64,000 nucleotides of DNA. It comes from Dactylonectria macrodidyma. Its lineage: Eukaryota; Ascomycota; Sordariomycetes; Hypocreales; Nectriaceae. Below are positions 30,085 to 40,649 of the stretch, one piece after another. How positions within the stretch are numbered: the first letter of the stretch is position 1; every line of letters begins with the position of its first letter. The stretch is from positions 186,001 to 250,000 of the forward strand of contig JAGMUV010000033.1 of assembly GCA_020744425.1 (NCBI GenBank), given 5' to 3'. The translations under genes and the position numbers were made by a program. The notes under the pieces were generated by a model, which saw nothing but the letters and a program-made list of their open reading frames with translations, did not search any database and had not been told where the DNA came from.

Positions 30085-31202
30085 CAACGACCTGTTCGGT
30101 ACCCGGATTTTGCCATCTCAATGTCCCCTCACATGACGTCTTTTCCAATTCCCGAAGAGAATGCCCTCTGTGAATTGGTTGGTTTGCGGCTTTGAGAAGA
30201 ATGCTAAGGCTTGGGTATAGAAAGCACTCAAGCGGAACTTTTTATGAACTACCGCTTGATACGGCGTACATGCAACACCAAACTATTCTGCCATTCATCC
30301 CACTACTAATGTACCCCTCAGCTTAAATGCCGGTTGCGACATTGCGAGGTGGGCAGTAACCTACAACCTTGCGTACATTGAATAGAAAAATCTTGCAAAG
30401 GTAGAGACGAGCCAATGTTTCTTTGCTTTCCGCCGCTGAGGTAGCGGACAACGAGCTATAGCACCCGTACAGCGTTCGTTGCACATTTCTGCGTGGTAGA
30501 AGCTCCGAATGCTAAATGCAACGGTACAGTAGACAGCCAGCTTCTCGTGGTATATCCTTGTCGTCCGAGATAGAAGTGCGATATGTTCCCCAGACAATCT
30601 TCTCCGCCTCGTAATTGCTGCATTTGGTGAGAGAAGAAAGCAGGGAGAGGCTGGTCAGTTTTGCGGCTTTGGTAGGTGAGGATCAATAGTCTGTGGGCTT
30701 CGACCATACATGTGTCTAATCTGTCACTCCGGTCAGGCTGCGCCCTGAATTTTTTTTACTGGGCAATCAGGGCCTCGGTCGCAGTGGGTGACGAATTCTT
30801 GGTGGTCAGTCCTTCCGCAAGAGAAGCTTACTCTCCAGATCGTGCACATTCTGGGCGGAGAGATCAGGGGCAGCTCACGGTAGCTTGGCGCAGGGTGAAG
30901 TACATAACAGACTCAGCCTGGCGTTCGCATCGCAGTGATGGCATTTGCCCTGTATTTAACTTCAATACCGGTACGTAGCGTGATCCTGCTGGCACCCACA
31001 ACGAGCGAAACAATTGGACGCCATGGACTCAGGATTGTGACGGACCGATGGGTAGTCAAACGCGTGCATACCATTGAACTAGCGCGCAGGTCGAGATAAT
31101 AACAACCGCTTCAGGTGCCCGCCTCGCCTGAGGCCCGAATATACTTTTGTCAAATATTCACCGCTGCACTAACTACCAAAAGTAGGAGCCCCATTTCAAA
31201 GA
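30085..31202. other. Intergenic; nothing recognised
   Basis: Short open frames on both strands (for example 30707-30456 minus and 30676-30978 plus) have no family features. Confidence 0.3.
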
Positions 31203-31204
31203 TA

Positions 31205-31421
31205 CCGTAGAAACTCGAAAAATTGATCCTCTTGGCATTTCCACTTTTTTCTTCGCTTATGCACGATTTATCCCAGAAAGCCCCACTGAGCCCCAAGTTC
31301 AACCATTCAGAGTTATCCCCGGACTTGCAATACCCTCCTTATTTCCAGAGCAGCCATTGGTCAACCTCGCTTTCAGAGGTGCCCACTTTGCCAAGAGGAA
31401 CAATTTTTCGAGTTTCTACGG
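31205..31421. mobile_element. MITE family A, copy 1 (217 bp), TA target site
   Basis: The ends are CCGTAGAAACTCGA and its inverse with a TA on each side (31203-31204 and 31422-31423), as in Tc1/mariner-type MITEs. The interior (GCATTTCCACTTTTT...GCCCACTTTGCCAAG) matches the copy at 51837-52052 throughout. No coding sequence. Confidence 0.93.
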
Positions 31422-31423
31422 TA

Positions 31424-32865
31424 GGTACATTAGTTCATATACTCGCTCTGATCTCCTGCTGTGCCACGGACGCGACATGCAGGGGCCGAACTCCGGTCCC
31501 CGGCTCCAACGATAGGTGGCCTGGGATTGAAGGAAATTTATTCTGCCCGGAAGGACTAACCCCATAGGGACAAGTGCGCTAGGCTATTTACAGTTCTGAG
31601 TTTATCGGCGGATTATTAATCGAGCCGAGGCTCCTAGAATAGAGTTTTGTTCCTCACAGGCCTTTGCCCGCACAGGGATGGCTGCACCTGCTTGGCGTGT
31701 AATTCTTAATTGTTCTAGAATCTAAGTATGGAGTCTTCGTACGGCTTCGTGACTAAAATGCGCCGAGACGTTGGTCATCAATTGTTCCACGGATGAGAGA
31801 AACTACTGCTTCAGGATAGATGTGGGATACCGGATAGGACACGTGCAAGAAGGATTGGTTAATTAGGCTTTTAGGCCATGCTGGCGGCCGAGGTGGACTG
31901 GTCCATTGCTGGCATTAGCTATGTCAACAGTGAAGACCTATTCAGTCGTGTTACGGCTTGGTTCACCGAATAGCGATAGAGGCCCTATAATGCAGTAATG
32001 TGCCTGAATGATTGCCATCACAGCGATTATTAACCAATCTTTTGCCCCCTGGTATAGCGGAACTAGCACAACCGTTACAAGTCGGATACGTCTATAAAAT
32101 TACTACCTCTCTTTGTAGTCATGAAATTAATGCTCCCGGCTATGAGTCCACGGGTGCCATTATCTATCCCTACGTGCTCCTTCGCGCAGGCCATACTACT
32201 GGCTATACCATTTAATATCATCGTTTTACTTGTCGTTCCGAGCTGCTACGGCAATTTGCCTCATTTTTGCGGATTTCTAATCAAGTTCACACGGTTTTGA
32301 TTTGTAATGTGTGCGCTTCATTTTCCAGTCCCTTGTTTAAAATTAACTAGTTATAGGCTTTTATGCTTAGTGTTACGACCTGGGCGAGCCGGGCGTGCAT
32401 GAGACCCTATTTAATAGCTGTTATCCACACCTATGATCGCTACCATTGTGATTATAGACTTATCTTTTGGCCTGACGGGCTAGGAGACGTAATGCGAAGT
32501 GTGGATCGTTACACTTAGTGACTCAATTCGACTCTGTTACTGAAAGACGCTTGTCTAAGAAGGGCAAGACTAATTAGCATTGCACCCACCCCTGACCCGC
32601 TTGTAGTGGAGGCTCAGGCTGTTTGCTACTCACACTTGTATCCATTTCTTAGAGTTTTCGGCTGTAAGCTCATAGCTGACAATTATCACATCTCGCAAAT
32701 TGCATAGAATTATCAACCTCGGATCAGCCAGTTTGTAGACCGAGACTCCTGTACGTCATCTCAACAAATATTGGCGCGGGTTGAGGTTTAAAAGGCTATG
32801 GAAGGTCTTCCGTAGACCGTGGTATAGCAAGGAGTAAGGTTGGATACTTCCATTTTTATGTTGCT
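31424..32865. other. Intergenic and promoter region of the carboxylesterase gene
   Basis: No gene recognised. A TTTAAAAGG motif near 32788, about 80 bases before the start codon, could be the TATA element of the esterase gene. Confidence 0.3.
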
Positions 32866-34682
32866 GTGGACGGAATGCATCATCTTATTCTGATATCAAC
32901 CGCTGTGTTAGGCTGTTTGCCTTTGGTGCTGTCGTCCTCGGCAGGCGATGCTGCGCTGCCTACCGTCAATATCCGCAATGGAACTCTAGTCGGAACCCGA
33001 ATTTATTCATCTTACCAAGAGTCGTTTCTAGGAATTCCTTACGCTCAACCACCAGTCGGCCAACTTCGATTTGCACGTCCAGAACCGCTTGAATCTCGGT
33101 GGCCGTCTCCGAGAAATGCGACCGACTATGGGCCGTTTTGTCTCGGCAACGCTTTTCGTCTCGTCGGCTTCAGTCAGGAGTCCAACAGCTATCACCAAAA
33201 CGAAGACTGTCTCACTATTAATGTAGTGCGGCCTATTATTGCGCCCGCTTCAAAACACCAGCCATCATCATCGGCGAAGGGTCCTCTACCAGTCCTAGTC
33301 TGGCTTTACGGAGGCGGCTTCCAAGAGGGCGGCAGTGGAGATGCTCGCTACGACATGTCAAATCTTGTTAAGAAATCTTTCGAAATCGGACGTCCCATTA
33401 TTGGGGTGAGCTTCAATTACCGTGTCGGCATCTTTGGCTTCGCCTCCGGAAGACCGTTTAGAGAAGCAGGGACCGCGAACCTTGGTATTCACGACCAGCG
33501 TTTGGCCCTACGATGGATTCAAGAAAACATCAAGGCATTTGGCGGTGATCCAACTCGCGTCACTATCGCAGGCGAATCAGCGGGTGCCGGTTCTGTTGGG
33601 TTGCATCTCATTGCAAACAATGGCCGCAATGACAGGTTGTTTAAGGGTGCGATCGCCCAGAGTGGTGGACCTCTGCTTTACATCCCTCAGATGTCCGAGG
33701 TGGTTCAGGACGCACAGTTGGACGCCCTTATTAAAGAAGTGGATTGTCTGAATTCGACAGACAGTATCTCCTGTCTGCGACAGATTCCGGCTGAAGCTCT
33801 GAAGCAGGCGTCTATGGGAGTCCTTTGGAACCCAATTACTGACCAGGATTTGTTCTTGGACCTGCCCTCGGTTGCGCTTGCGAAAGGAGCATTTGTACCT
33901 GTCCCCCTCCTGATAGGGTCGAATACCAACGAAGGCACGCCTTTCATGCCCCTCTTTTCAAATATTAGCGCGAGCGAGCCCAGGGACTTTTCCGCTACAC
34001 TCCGATCATATTTCGGACCTACCCAAGAGTTGAACGAGACGATTCAACGACTCGACGAGTTCTATTCCGCGGCCATGGAGGATGGCATCGAGTCGGCACT
34101 CGGCACTGTTCTTGCCAACCCGAAACATCCTTACGGACCCCTCTATGGCAAGATCTCCACGCTTCTAGGTGACCTACTTTTCACGGCTGGTCGACGCATC
34201 ACGGCCGAAGCGTGGGCTGCCAAAGGGTTGCCTGCTTACAGCTACCGCTTTGACACCGTGCCCGCTGGCGTTGACCCGGAGACCCTGGGTGCTGCTCACT
34301 TCCAGGAAGTCGCTTTTGTGTTTGGAAACACAGAAGGCAAGGGTTACGACATCAACCCATTCAGCATAACCGATCCGCGAATTCGTGCTAAGTATTTGGA
34401 TATGGGTGAGCTGATGAGTCGGATGTGGATCAGTTTCACAAACTCAGGAACGCCAAACAACCATCGAGGTTTGTATTATGCATCGATCGTTCTGATTACA
34501 CATTTGCTGAAAATTTCTTAGTTCGACATTTTAAAGTTCAATGGCCGGAATACGAGAAGCAGAATCCAAGAAATATAGTTTTCAATGCAACAGCAGGTGC
34601 AAAATTGGAGGCGGATGACTACAGAAGAGAAGCTATAGACTACATTCGCAACACAGCTGCCTCTTTTAACAGAAAACTTTAG
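32866..34682 (+). CDS. Secreted type-B carboxylesterase/lipase
   Basis: Exon 1 is 32866-34468, the intron 34469-34521 (GTTTGT donor, TTCTTAG acceptor), exon 2 34522-34682; 587 residues. The N-terminus is a signal peptide (ILISTAVLGCLPLVLSSSAG), so the product enters the secretory route. Type-B signatures follow: SFLGIPYAQPPVGQLRF, EDCLTINV, the oxyanion GGGFQEGG, and the nucleophile elbow TIAGESAGAGSV. The acidic member is probably Glu in SNTNEGTPF, and the His lies in AAHFQEVAFVFGN. The last exon (WPEYEKQNP, then YIRNTAASF) is the usual C-terminus. These enzymes hydrolyse carboxylic esters or lipids outside the cell. Translation may begin at the third codon pair (MHHLILIS). Confidence 0.93.
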
Positions 34683-35079
34683 ATTCTATCCATCACAACG
34701 AGCTGTTTTAGTTAAATGGAAGAGTCGAATTCTATTAATACAGTAATATCCGATCTCAAATCGTAATTAGCTTATCAATTCGTAACTATAACACTGTACG
34801 CGAGCCCAGTACGAGCGAGTCACTTAGACAGGCGACGAGCTATATTCTTTAAATCTCGTACTGAATACTAGCCCGACTCGAGGGTCTTGAGTACGGCCAG
34901 AACTTTTTCAATTCCCATTAGAGCTCATTCGAAGGACGATGTGATAGATCTGGCTAGGACTAAAATTCGTTGTTAAGTAACGTGGTTGATAAGCGACTGT
35001 AGCAGACAAGCGAGTGTCGCACAAAACGTCGACCGTGACGCGACAACACAATCGGCCATTTTCCTTCCACAACAAACAA
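34683..35079. other. Intergenic; nothing recognised
   Basis: AT-rich 3' flank of the esterase gene, probably including the 5' end of the next pogo relic. Confidence 0.3.
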
Positions 35080-35309
35080 TGGCGCCAACTAGTAATGAAA
35101 CTCACGTTCAGCTTGCCCTTCAAGCTCTCAGAAACAACCCAGAACTTAGTGCTCGGGCTGCAGCTAAGGTCTACTCGGTCTGTTCTAGAACATTGGATCG
35201 TCGATTGAAAGGCATCTCATCACGACGCGACACTATGCCGAACTCACGGAATTTGACGCCGCTTGAAGAGCAGACCTTAGTTGACTATATTCTCGATCTG
35301 GATGCCTGA
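35080..35309 (+). pseudogene. Pogo/Fot1-type transposase, N-terminal HTH fragment
   Basis: The frame from ATG 35080 (MAPTSNETHVQLAL) encodes a psq-type helix-turn-helix (ELSARAAAKVYSVCSRTLDRRLKG) and the start of the following domain (LTPLEEQTLVDYILDLD). It stops at 35309. The DDE domain is missing. Confidence 0.75.
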
Positions 35310-35599
35310 TCATTTCCTCCCCGGATTAGTGGTGTGGAAGAAATGGCCAATTGACTGCTTGCCGACTGCGACGCGCCTCTAGTCGGGAAGCGTTAGGCTT
35401 CAAACTTCGTAAAGCGATAACTATAACTGCGGACGCGGTTTTTTTTGTAGGTATGACTATAAGAGAGCTTAATGTGAAGATCTAGAGGTTATTTGTGGCT
35501 GGTTTACCCTTGTAAGGAATACAATCGCAAAGCATGGTGTTGTAGAGGAAGAAGTTTAGTCACTGGGTGATATGGGGGGTAGACCCCGACGTTAGAAAC
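35310..35599. other. Relic DNA between pogo and PiggyBac fragments
   Basis: No readable coding sequence. Confidence 0.25.
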
Positions 35600-36154
35600 C
35601 TTTCAATAATCCTTAATCTTCGGTTCTATATGCATTTGCATATAAATCACGATCGCGAGCCATGTGTAGATTTGGGCAACGGAGGTTGGCTTCCAGTTTG
35701 AAAGCCGAGACCGCGGCTTTAATCTGGGGCTGGCGGCTTCGTGCTGCTGCAATAGGTGACTGACCTAACTGTTGGTGTAGCTGAACCAGCTTTCTACTAG
35801 GGAAATAGGTATGAAGGCCTGGAAAAGCAACAGCTGCTGCTGGGGCAAAGCTGCTATCACAGGGGCCCGGTTTGGAAGGTCCATCGGCTCGAAGTGGTAA
35901 CTATGGCAGCCTATAGGGGTCGCTGTTGCAAAACCCCGAAATTCGCCGCGAAGGGGCCAAATTGGGTTAGCGGAATATCCCCAAGGCCCCGCAGTACATT
36001 GCCCTCTGTACCTCAGCCCACGTTTCTTGATTTTTTGGGCGCTACAGAGTTTATGGTCACAGCAACGAGTCAGCTGCGGACCAGCAGGCTGCATTTCTAT
36101 TCCATCCAAAGCGACATCAGGCATCGGCGTGGCGGTCAGAGTGGAAATTGCCAC
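35600..36154 (-). pseudogene. PiggyBac-type transposase, degraded N-terminal fragment
   Basis: The minus-strand frame from 36154 ends with LLLFQAFIPISLVESWFSYTN, matching the N-terminal region of the PiggyBac protein at 1-1456 (LSLFQQFLPISLVESWVKYT). After a stop near 35765 the family sequence continues (TSVAQIYTWLAIVIYM, reverse of about 35690-35640). No catalytic Asp remains. It is the third PiggyBac relic in the window. Confidence 0.75.
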
Positions 36155-36619
36155 TGCTCAATTATCCTCATTCTCCTCTTCCTCTTCCTCGTCCGGCTGA
36201 CTGAGCTGCTGAGCATTGAGTTAGTAGTTGAATTGCATCTGAAGATTTAATTACGCTCACAATCCAGAGCCGAGCAGCCCCGGCGATGGCCATGAATCAG
36301 CGGGCACTGGGTCGAATCAATCCTCGGCCCTTCTTGACTCTGGGGCTCCTGCTGGGCGAGTCTCCAACCGCCGTGCCAGCGGTTGTAATTTCACTTACGG
36401 TGACGGGATTGGATGTGGGCATGATACAGTAACGCTGTTGACCACTGGCTTTTCCACGGCCGTGGTGATCCAGATTGGAAGGGATCTGGGGTCTGTAATT
36501 CCGGATAGCGGCATCATCCTGTTCTAAGTTGGGAAGGTACCACCAACAAAACCCCTGACGTTAGGCCGCTGTGGGCCAGTATCATCACGGTAAGTCAAAC
36601 TTATAGTGAGGCCACGCCC
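36155..36619. other. Intergenic; nothing recognised
   Basis: It may include the PiggyBac 5' region, with a run encoding acidic residues near 36165-36200 on the minus strand. Confidence 0.25.
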
Positions 36620-37715
36620 TTGCCGTCCCCCCCTTTTCTTGTTGGAACCAAGAAAATTCCCCCAAACTCACCGCCAGCAATGGCACGCCCGCCCAATCCA
36701 ATCGATCAATACCGTGACTATGTCACCCACCTCTACCTTAACGGTGTCTCTCGAAGCAAGATTCAGCATAAGCTTCGGAAGCATTACCATATCGCCGTCA
36801 ATCTCAGCACAATCTCTCGCCGAATCGCAAGCTGGGGTCTCCCGCGCCAGCAAGCCCGCACCAAAGAAAGTCCAGAGCTCATAGAGGCCACTCGCGACCT
36901 GATATTTCGCGTTGGGCTTACCGAGAAGCAGACGCTGAGCGTTCTACAGAGACAGGGCTGGCCGATCACGAAACGAGGTCTGAAGTGCATCAGGCTACAC
37001 CCGGACCGCCGCTGGCTACGCAGGCTCAACAGCGATGAGGAGCGACTCGCCTTGCTGGAGAAGACAGAGCAGGCCATCATCGAAATGACGCGACGTTCTA
37101 ATGCCATTTCGGGTTATGGCAGAAACCTTCTCCAGCCGTATCTTCGTCAGCAAAAGCAGCTCTGGGTACCAAGAGACCCTCTCTTTGAGATGTACAAAAT
37201 CATGTTCCCAAATGAGGTCGAGCTCCGGAAAAGGATGTTTCGGAGGAAGAAGGGACAGTTCCTTGTGCCAGGACCAAATTACCAGTGGTGCATTGACGGC
37301 CATGACAAGCTCAAGGCGTATGGATTCGAGATCTATGCCGCAATCGACGCTTACTCGCGCAACATTATCTGGTTCTATGTTGGCCACTCTTCTACAACTG
37401 CTTTGAGCGTCTTGAAGCAGTACTTGGCTGCATGCGACGCATACGGCTTCCGGCCATGGTATCTGCAGGCAGACAGGGGCAGCGAAACGCCCCTAGTGGC
37501 AGCAGCCCATTGGAACTTTGCTTTGGCCGCAGATGGGCGGGTGGAGTGGAATGGGCAGGTCTTCCAGCAAGGGAAACGCCTAAAGGATTCCTACAAGGCG
37601 GCGCCGAGTACGAAGAATATCAAGATTGAGAAATGGTGGGAGAGCATGCTGCATGTCTCATCCCGGCAGTGGGTGGACTACTTTGGAGAGCTCACCAGGG
37701 ACGGGGACTTCGACG
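36620..37715 (+). CDS. Integrase-like (rve/DDE) transposase, C-terminally truncated
   Basis: The frame begins at 36620 or, more likely, at the ATG at 36680 (MARPPNPIDQYRDYV). An HTH follows (YLNGVSRSKIQHKLRKHY). The catalytic core of retroviral-integrase type has its acidic residues in YQWCIDGHDKL, LQADRGSETP and IKIEKWWESML, a D-D-E set. Lines such as YAAIDAYSRNIIWFYVG are typical of integrase cores found as single genes in fungal genomes. The mobile-element class is uncertain. The family sequence ends at RQWVDYFGEL near 37700, and the last codons of the open frame (to 37741) belong to an inverted pogo fragment, so the copy is broken. Confidence 0.8.
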
Positions 37716-38205
37716 GCGGGCTGGGTGACCTCGGACTTTGACGGTAGGCCTCTTAATCGGTCTGAGAGAGTCGTCTGGGGGATGTCATGCTTCTGGGCGG
37801 CTTGGTTCTGGGAGAGGCCGTTATCTGTGACATCCAGTAAGGCTTCGACAACGCCATTCTCTGTATAAGACATTCGGGGCATTTTTGAGGTGATTACGGA
37901 AGGTTAGTGCAGATAAAAATTCGATGAAACTTGGTGGAAGCCGATTCTTGAACGAGGCCTTTTTAGAAATTATACATTAGGCCCGTGCGACCAAACCGCT
38001 TCTGTAATGTAAAAAGTAATATCATAATATGAAACAGCATGAAACTCTCAATAAGACACAGCTTGTTTCATGTAAATAACTTCAATTTTGGCCAAGCACT
38101 GTGCAAGTGAAGTTGGCCATTTTGTATGAGGAAATTTTATTTTTGCTTACCGGTAGGTGGGTATTACCGGTAGGTGGGTATTACCGGTAGGTGGGTACTG
38201 CAAGG
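37716..38205 (-). mobile_element. Pogo/Fot1-type element, second 5' fragment, fused to the integrase relic
   Basis: The minus-strand frame from 37882 (MPRMSYTENGVVEALLDV) matches the one at 12269, with the same HTH (NGLSQNQAAQKHDIPQTTLS), and loses similarity after SKSEV at about 37720. The outer end (38155-38205) has three GGTAGGTGGGTA units and the terminus shared with the 11964 copy, followed by TA at 38206-38207. Only the first part of the element is present. Confidence 0.82.
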
Positions 38206-38207
38206 TA

Positions 38208-39159
38208 CAGAAGAAGAAAGCGGGACTTTTACTCCAGAAGGGTGACCTGGACCTTGTGATCCCATGTCTAGTGGGAGTCGTCCTGGCAAGGAAATTGAGG
38301 TACCAACGGTCGTGGTCGCTTGCTGAGGCTGGAGATTTCGCGACGCGACTGCCCTAGACGGCTACAACAACACAACACGTCGCAAGGGAACAAAAGATAG
38401 ATCAATGGATGTCTCAACCCCGCCTTTGCTTGTCACGATCCTGGCGGAGGATCGCAACATGTCTTAACGCTAACTATTCCCTTCTTGATTTTTTCAGAGC
38501 CAAGACATTCCGGTAAGGCAACGCCTTTTCCTATTTGGAATTTATCTGAGCCAAGATTTTCCTTATGTCAGCAGCCAACTTGCCAAACTTCAATCCGTCA
38601 AATATTCCAAGCCCCAATAACTTGTTCCCCAAGATAGGGAAAAATGTGAGACTCTGTTCATTCGGCTACGTTTTCCTTGCTCTATCATGTATCTCACTTT
38701 CGTTTTGTTTCCAAGAAAATTTGTCCTCTGAACTCACATGGTACCCTAACCCCCGTATTTCGATATGAAACCATGGAAGAGCCTCGAATCACATGGACGC
38801 TGGCAGGGCCCCACTGATCACCGTTTGGCGTTTCGTGATCGACCTCAGGGGAATAGAACAAACAAAGGCCAGCTGATCCTCGAAGGGCGCCTCAGCAGGG
38901 GCCAACGTGCGCTGGAGCTTGCCCCATGTCAGAGCTCCAACAGAGGGTTATTTTAGGCTTTGAGCACTGCATCATCACTGCAAAACCGCTGCAAACCCAC
39001 TGGCACACCACTGCGAGCCTGCTGCACATTCACCACCCGCCATCCCATGACGCTGTGTGGATTTCTGGTGGAAAAAAAAAAAGAAAAAAAAAAGCACTTT
39101 CCCACTCCAGCTACACGAGTACTCGTACGGAGTCCTTGTTAAGGTCGTCTCCTATAGGC
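38208..39159. other. Intergenic; nothing recognised
   Basis: A purine-rich run of A and G lies at 39069-39094. Small open frames are without features. Confidence 0.3.
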
Positions 39160-40083
39160 TTAAGCGGGCTCTTGGTATGCCACTCCCATCATCTCAAGAA
39201 CCACGTCAAGGTCAGCAAGGCCTTCGAGGCAGTAGGCTTTCCCTTCCTCTCTGACCCATTCGATCTTGCTGATAAGCGAGCCTTTCTCATCCGCCGCCTG
39301 GCCGACTTTGACCCGCTCCTCAAGGCTCATGTGTTCAAGAATGCCAATCATGACATTTACGATCCCATCGTCTGATTGTAACTCCTTCCTAACTTCATGC
39401 CCCAGCGTGTCATTCACAAGTAGGATGCTCTTGAGAATCTTGCGAATTGTCTCCAGAGCGCTCTGCTTGGTTCCAAACGAACTGGCCTCCGTCGTCTGGG
39501 TTTCGATCTGCTGGACGCACGCGAGGATATCCTTCCACGCGTCGTAGGCCGCCTCAAACTGCTTGCTGCTCTTCAACTTGCTATAATGGCTTGTGTTGAG
39601 GGTGTGCCAGACGGTCTTACTGTAGCAGTCGAAATTGATGACTCGCTGCGCCAACCTCTGTCTCTCTGCCTGTTTCTCCGCGTGTATCTCCGTCTGCTGC
39701 TTCGCCCACGCTGCTCGTCTCTCAGCTTGCTGCTTCGCCCAGCCCGTCGAGATGGCAACCTGGGCAGCGGGGTTCTCCCTGATCATCTGATCGAGAATGC
39801 CGTATGCAGTGGCATGGTCGAGTTGCGCCATCATCTGGTGGTAGTCTGGCATGGGTGCAGGGGCTCCGGTTGCCTGCAGCATCGTTTCTTGCAGCTGGCC
39901 AATCTGGTTCTGGAGCTTCTGAAGGTTGGTGTCGGCGTCCGACAAGTCCTCCTCATCTTGAGGATCTGTGTACTCTTCTTCATCTTCATCTTCGCCATAG
40001 CAGCTAATGCAGACTCGATCTCCACAGCCAGTTCCATCGCAATTAACTTCGGTTCTGGCTCTTTTGGCGGCGCGTTGAGACAT
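39160..40083 (-). CDS. Coiled-coil protein, possibly Cut8/STS1-like proteasome tether
   Basis: A 307-residue single-exon protein if started at the ATG at 40083 (MSQRAAKRARTEVN). An upstream ATG at 40194 adds a poorly typed leader. The N-terminus is basic (nuclear-localisation-like KRAR), followed by an acidic block (EDEDEEEYTDPQDEED) and a coiled coil (LQKLQNQIGQLQETM). The layout DHATAYGILDQMIRENPAAQ, then a Gln/Arg-rich coiled coil, then FDCYSKTVWHTLNTSHYSKL, resembles the helical Cut8/STS1 family that anchors proteasomes to the nucleus. I base this only on pattern, so it is tentative. No breaks. It is divergent from the Rad5/HLTF-type gene. Confidence 0.65.
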   Translation of the reverse strand: MSQRAAKRARTEVNCDGTGCGDRVCISCYGEDEDEEEYTDPQDEEDLSDADTNLQKLQNQIGQLQETMLQATGAPAPMPDYHQMMAQLDHATAYGILDQMIRENPAAQVAISTGWAKQQAERRAAWAKQQTEIHAEKQAERQRLAQRVINFDCYSKTVWHTLNTSHYSKLKSSKQFEAAYDAWKDILACVQQIETQTTEASSFGTKQSALETIRKILKSILLVNDTLGHEVRKELQSDDGIVNVMIGILEHMSLEERVKVGQAADEKGSLISKIEWVREEGKAYCLEGLADLDVVLEMMGVAYQEPA

Positions 40084-40649
40084 CTTGATGACGTCGTGGC
40101 AGTGACCCTGTCGAGTCACGGGTGGTTTGCAGGGCGACCGTGTTGTGTTTGAGCTGAACAAGACTAAAGCCAAGTCTGACACCGAAAGAATCAAAGGCGG
40201 TCCGGGAATGTGTTTGGCGGATAGAATTCTCCTTTGAGAATTAATCGAGATTCTTGTGTTGATGTAATGCCAAGTTTGGTGTGACGTTCAAGTTCAAGAT
40301 GAAGGTCAACTTTGAGACGCGTGTCGGGGGATGGCGCGTTGCCTCCGGTTGGCGGGCACGCCACAAAGGACCGTGCGCAAGGTTGTCGCAGTCAATTTCC
40401 GGAGACTTACCGGTATCCGATTCGTGATGAGCCTCATCGCGCTTGGCCCTAAAGGGCATAGCGAGCGGGGTGGGCAGACCGGTTCCAATTTCTCGAGTTT
40501 CTACGGTAGGAGCCTTTCGTTCCTTAAGGCGCGTCTCCTACAGCGCGTCTCTCGCCGAAACACAAAACTTCCACATCTCGGCAGTCAATTCCTTTCTCCC
40601 GCAATCCCCACAAACGAGAATTGGCCGGTGGCTCGTTGCCGTCGTCACG
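40084..40649. promoter_or_regulatory. Divergent promoter region with a solo MITE family A terminus
   Basis: The region separates the coiled-coil gene and the Rad5/HLTF-type gene. At 40486-40508 it contains CAATTTCTCGAGTTTCTACGG followed by TA, identical to one end of MITE family A, but no partner end or MITE interior is visible. Confidence 0.6.
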
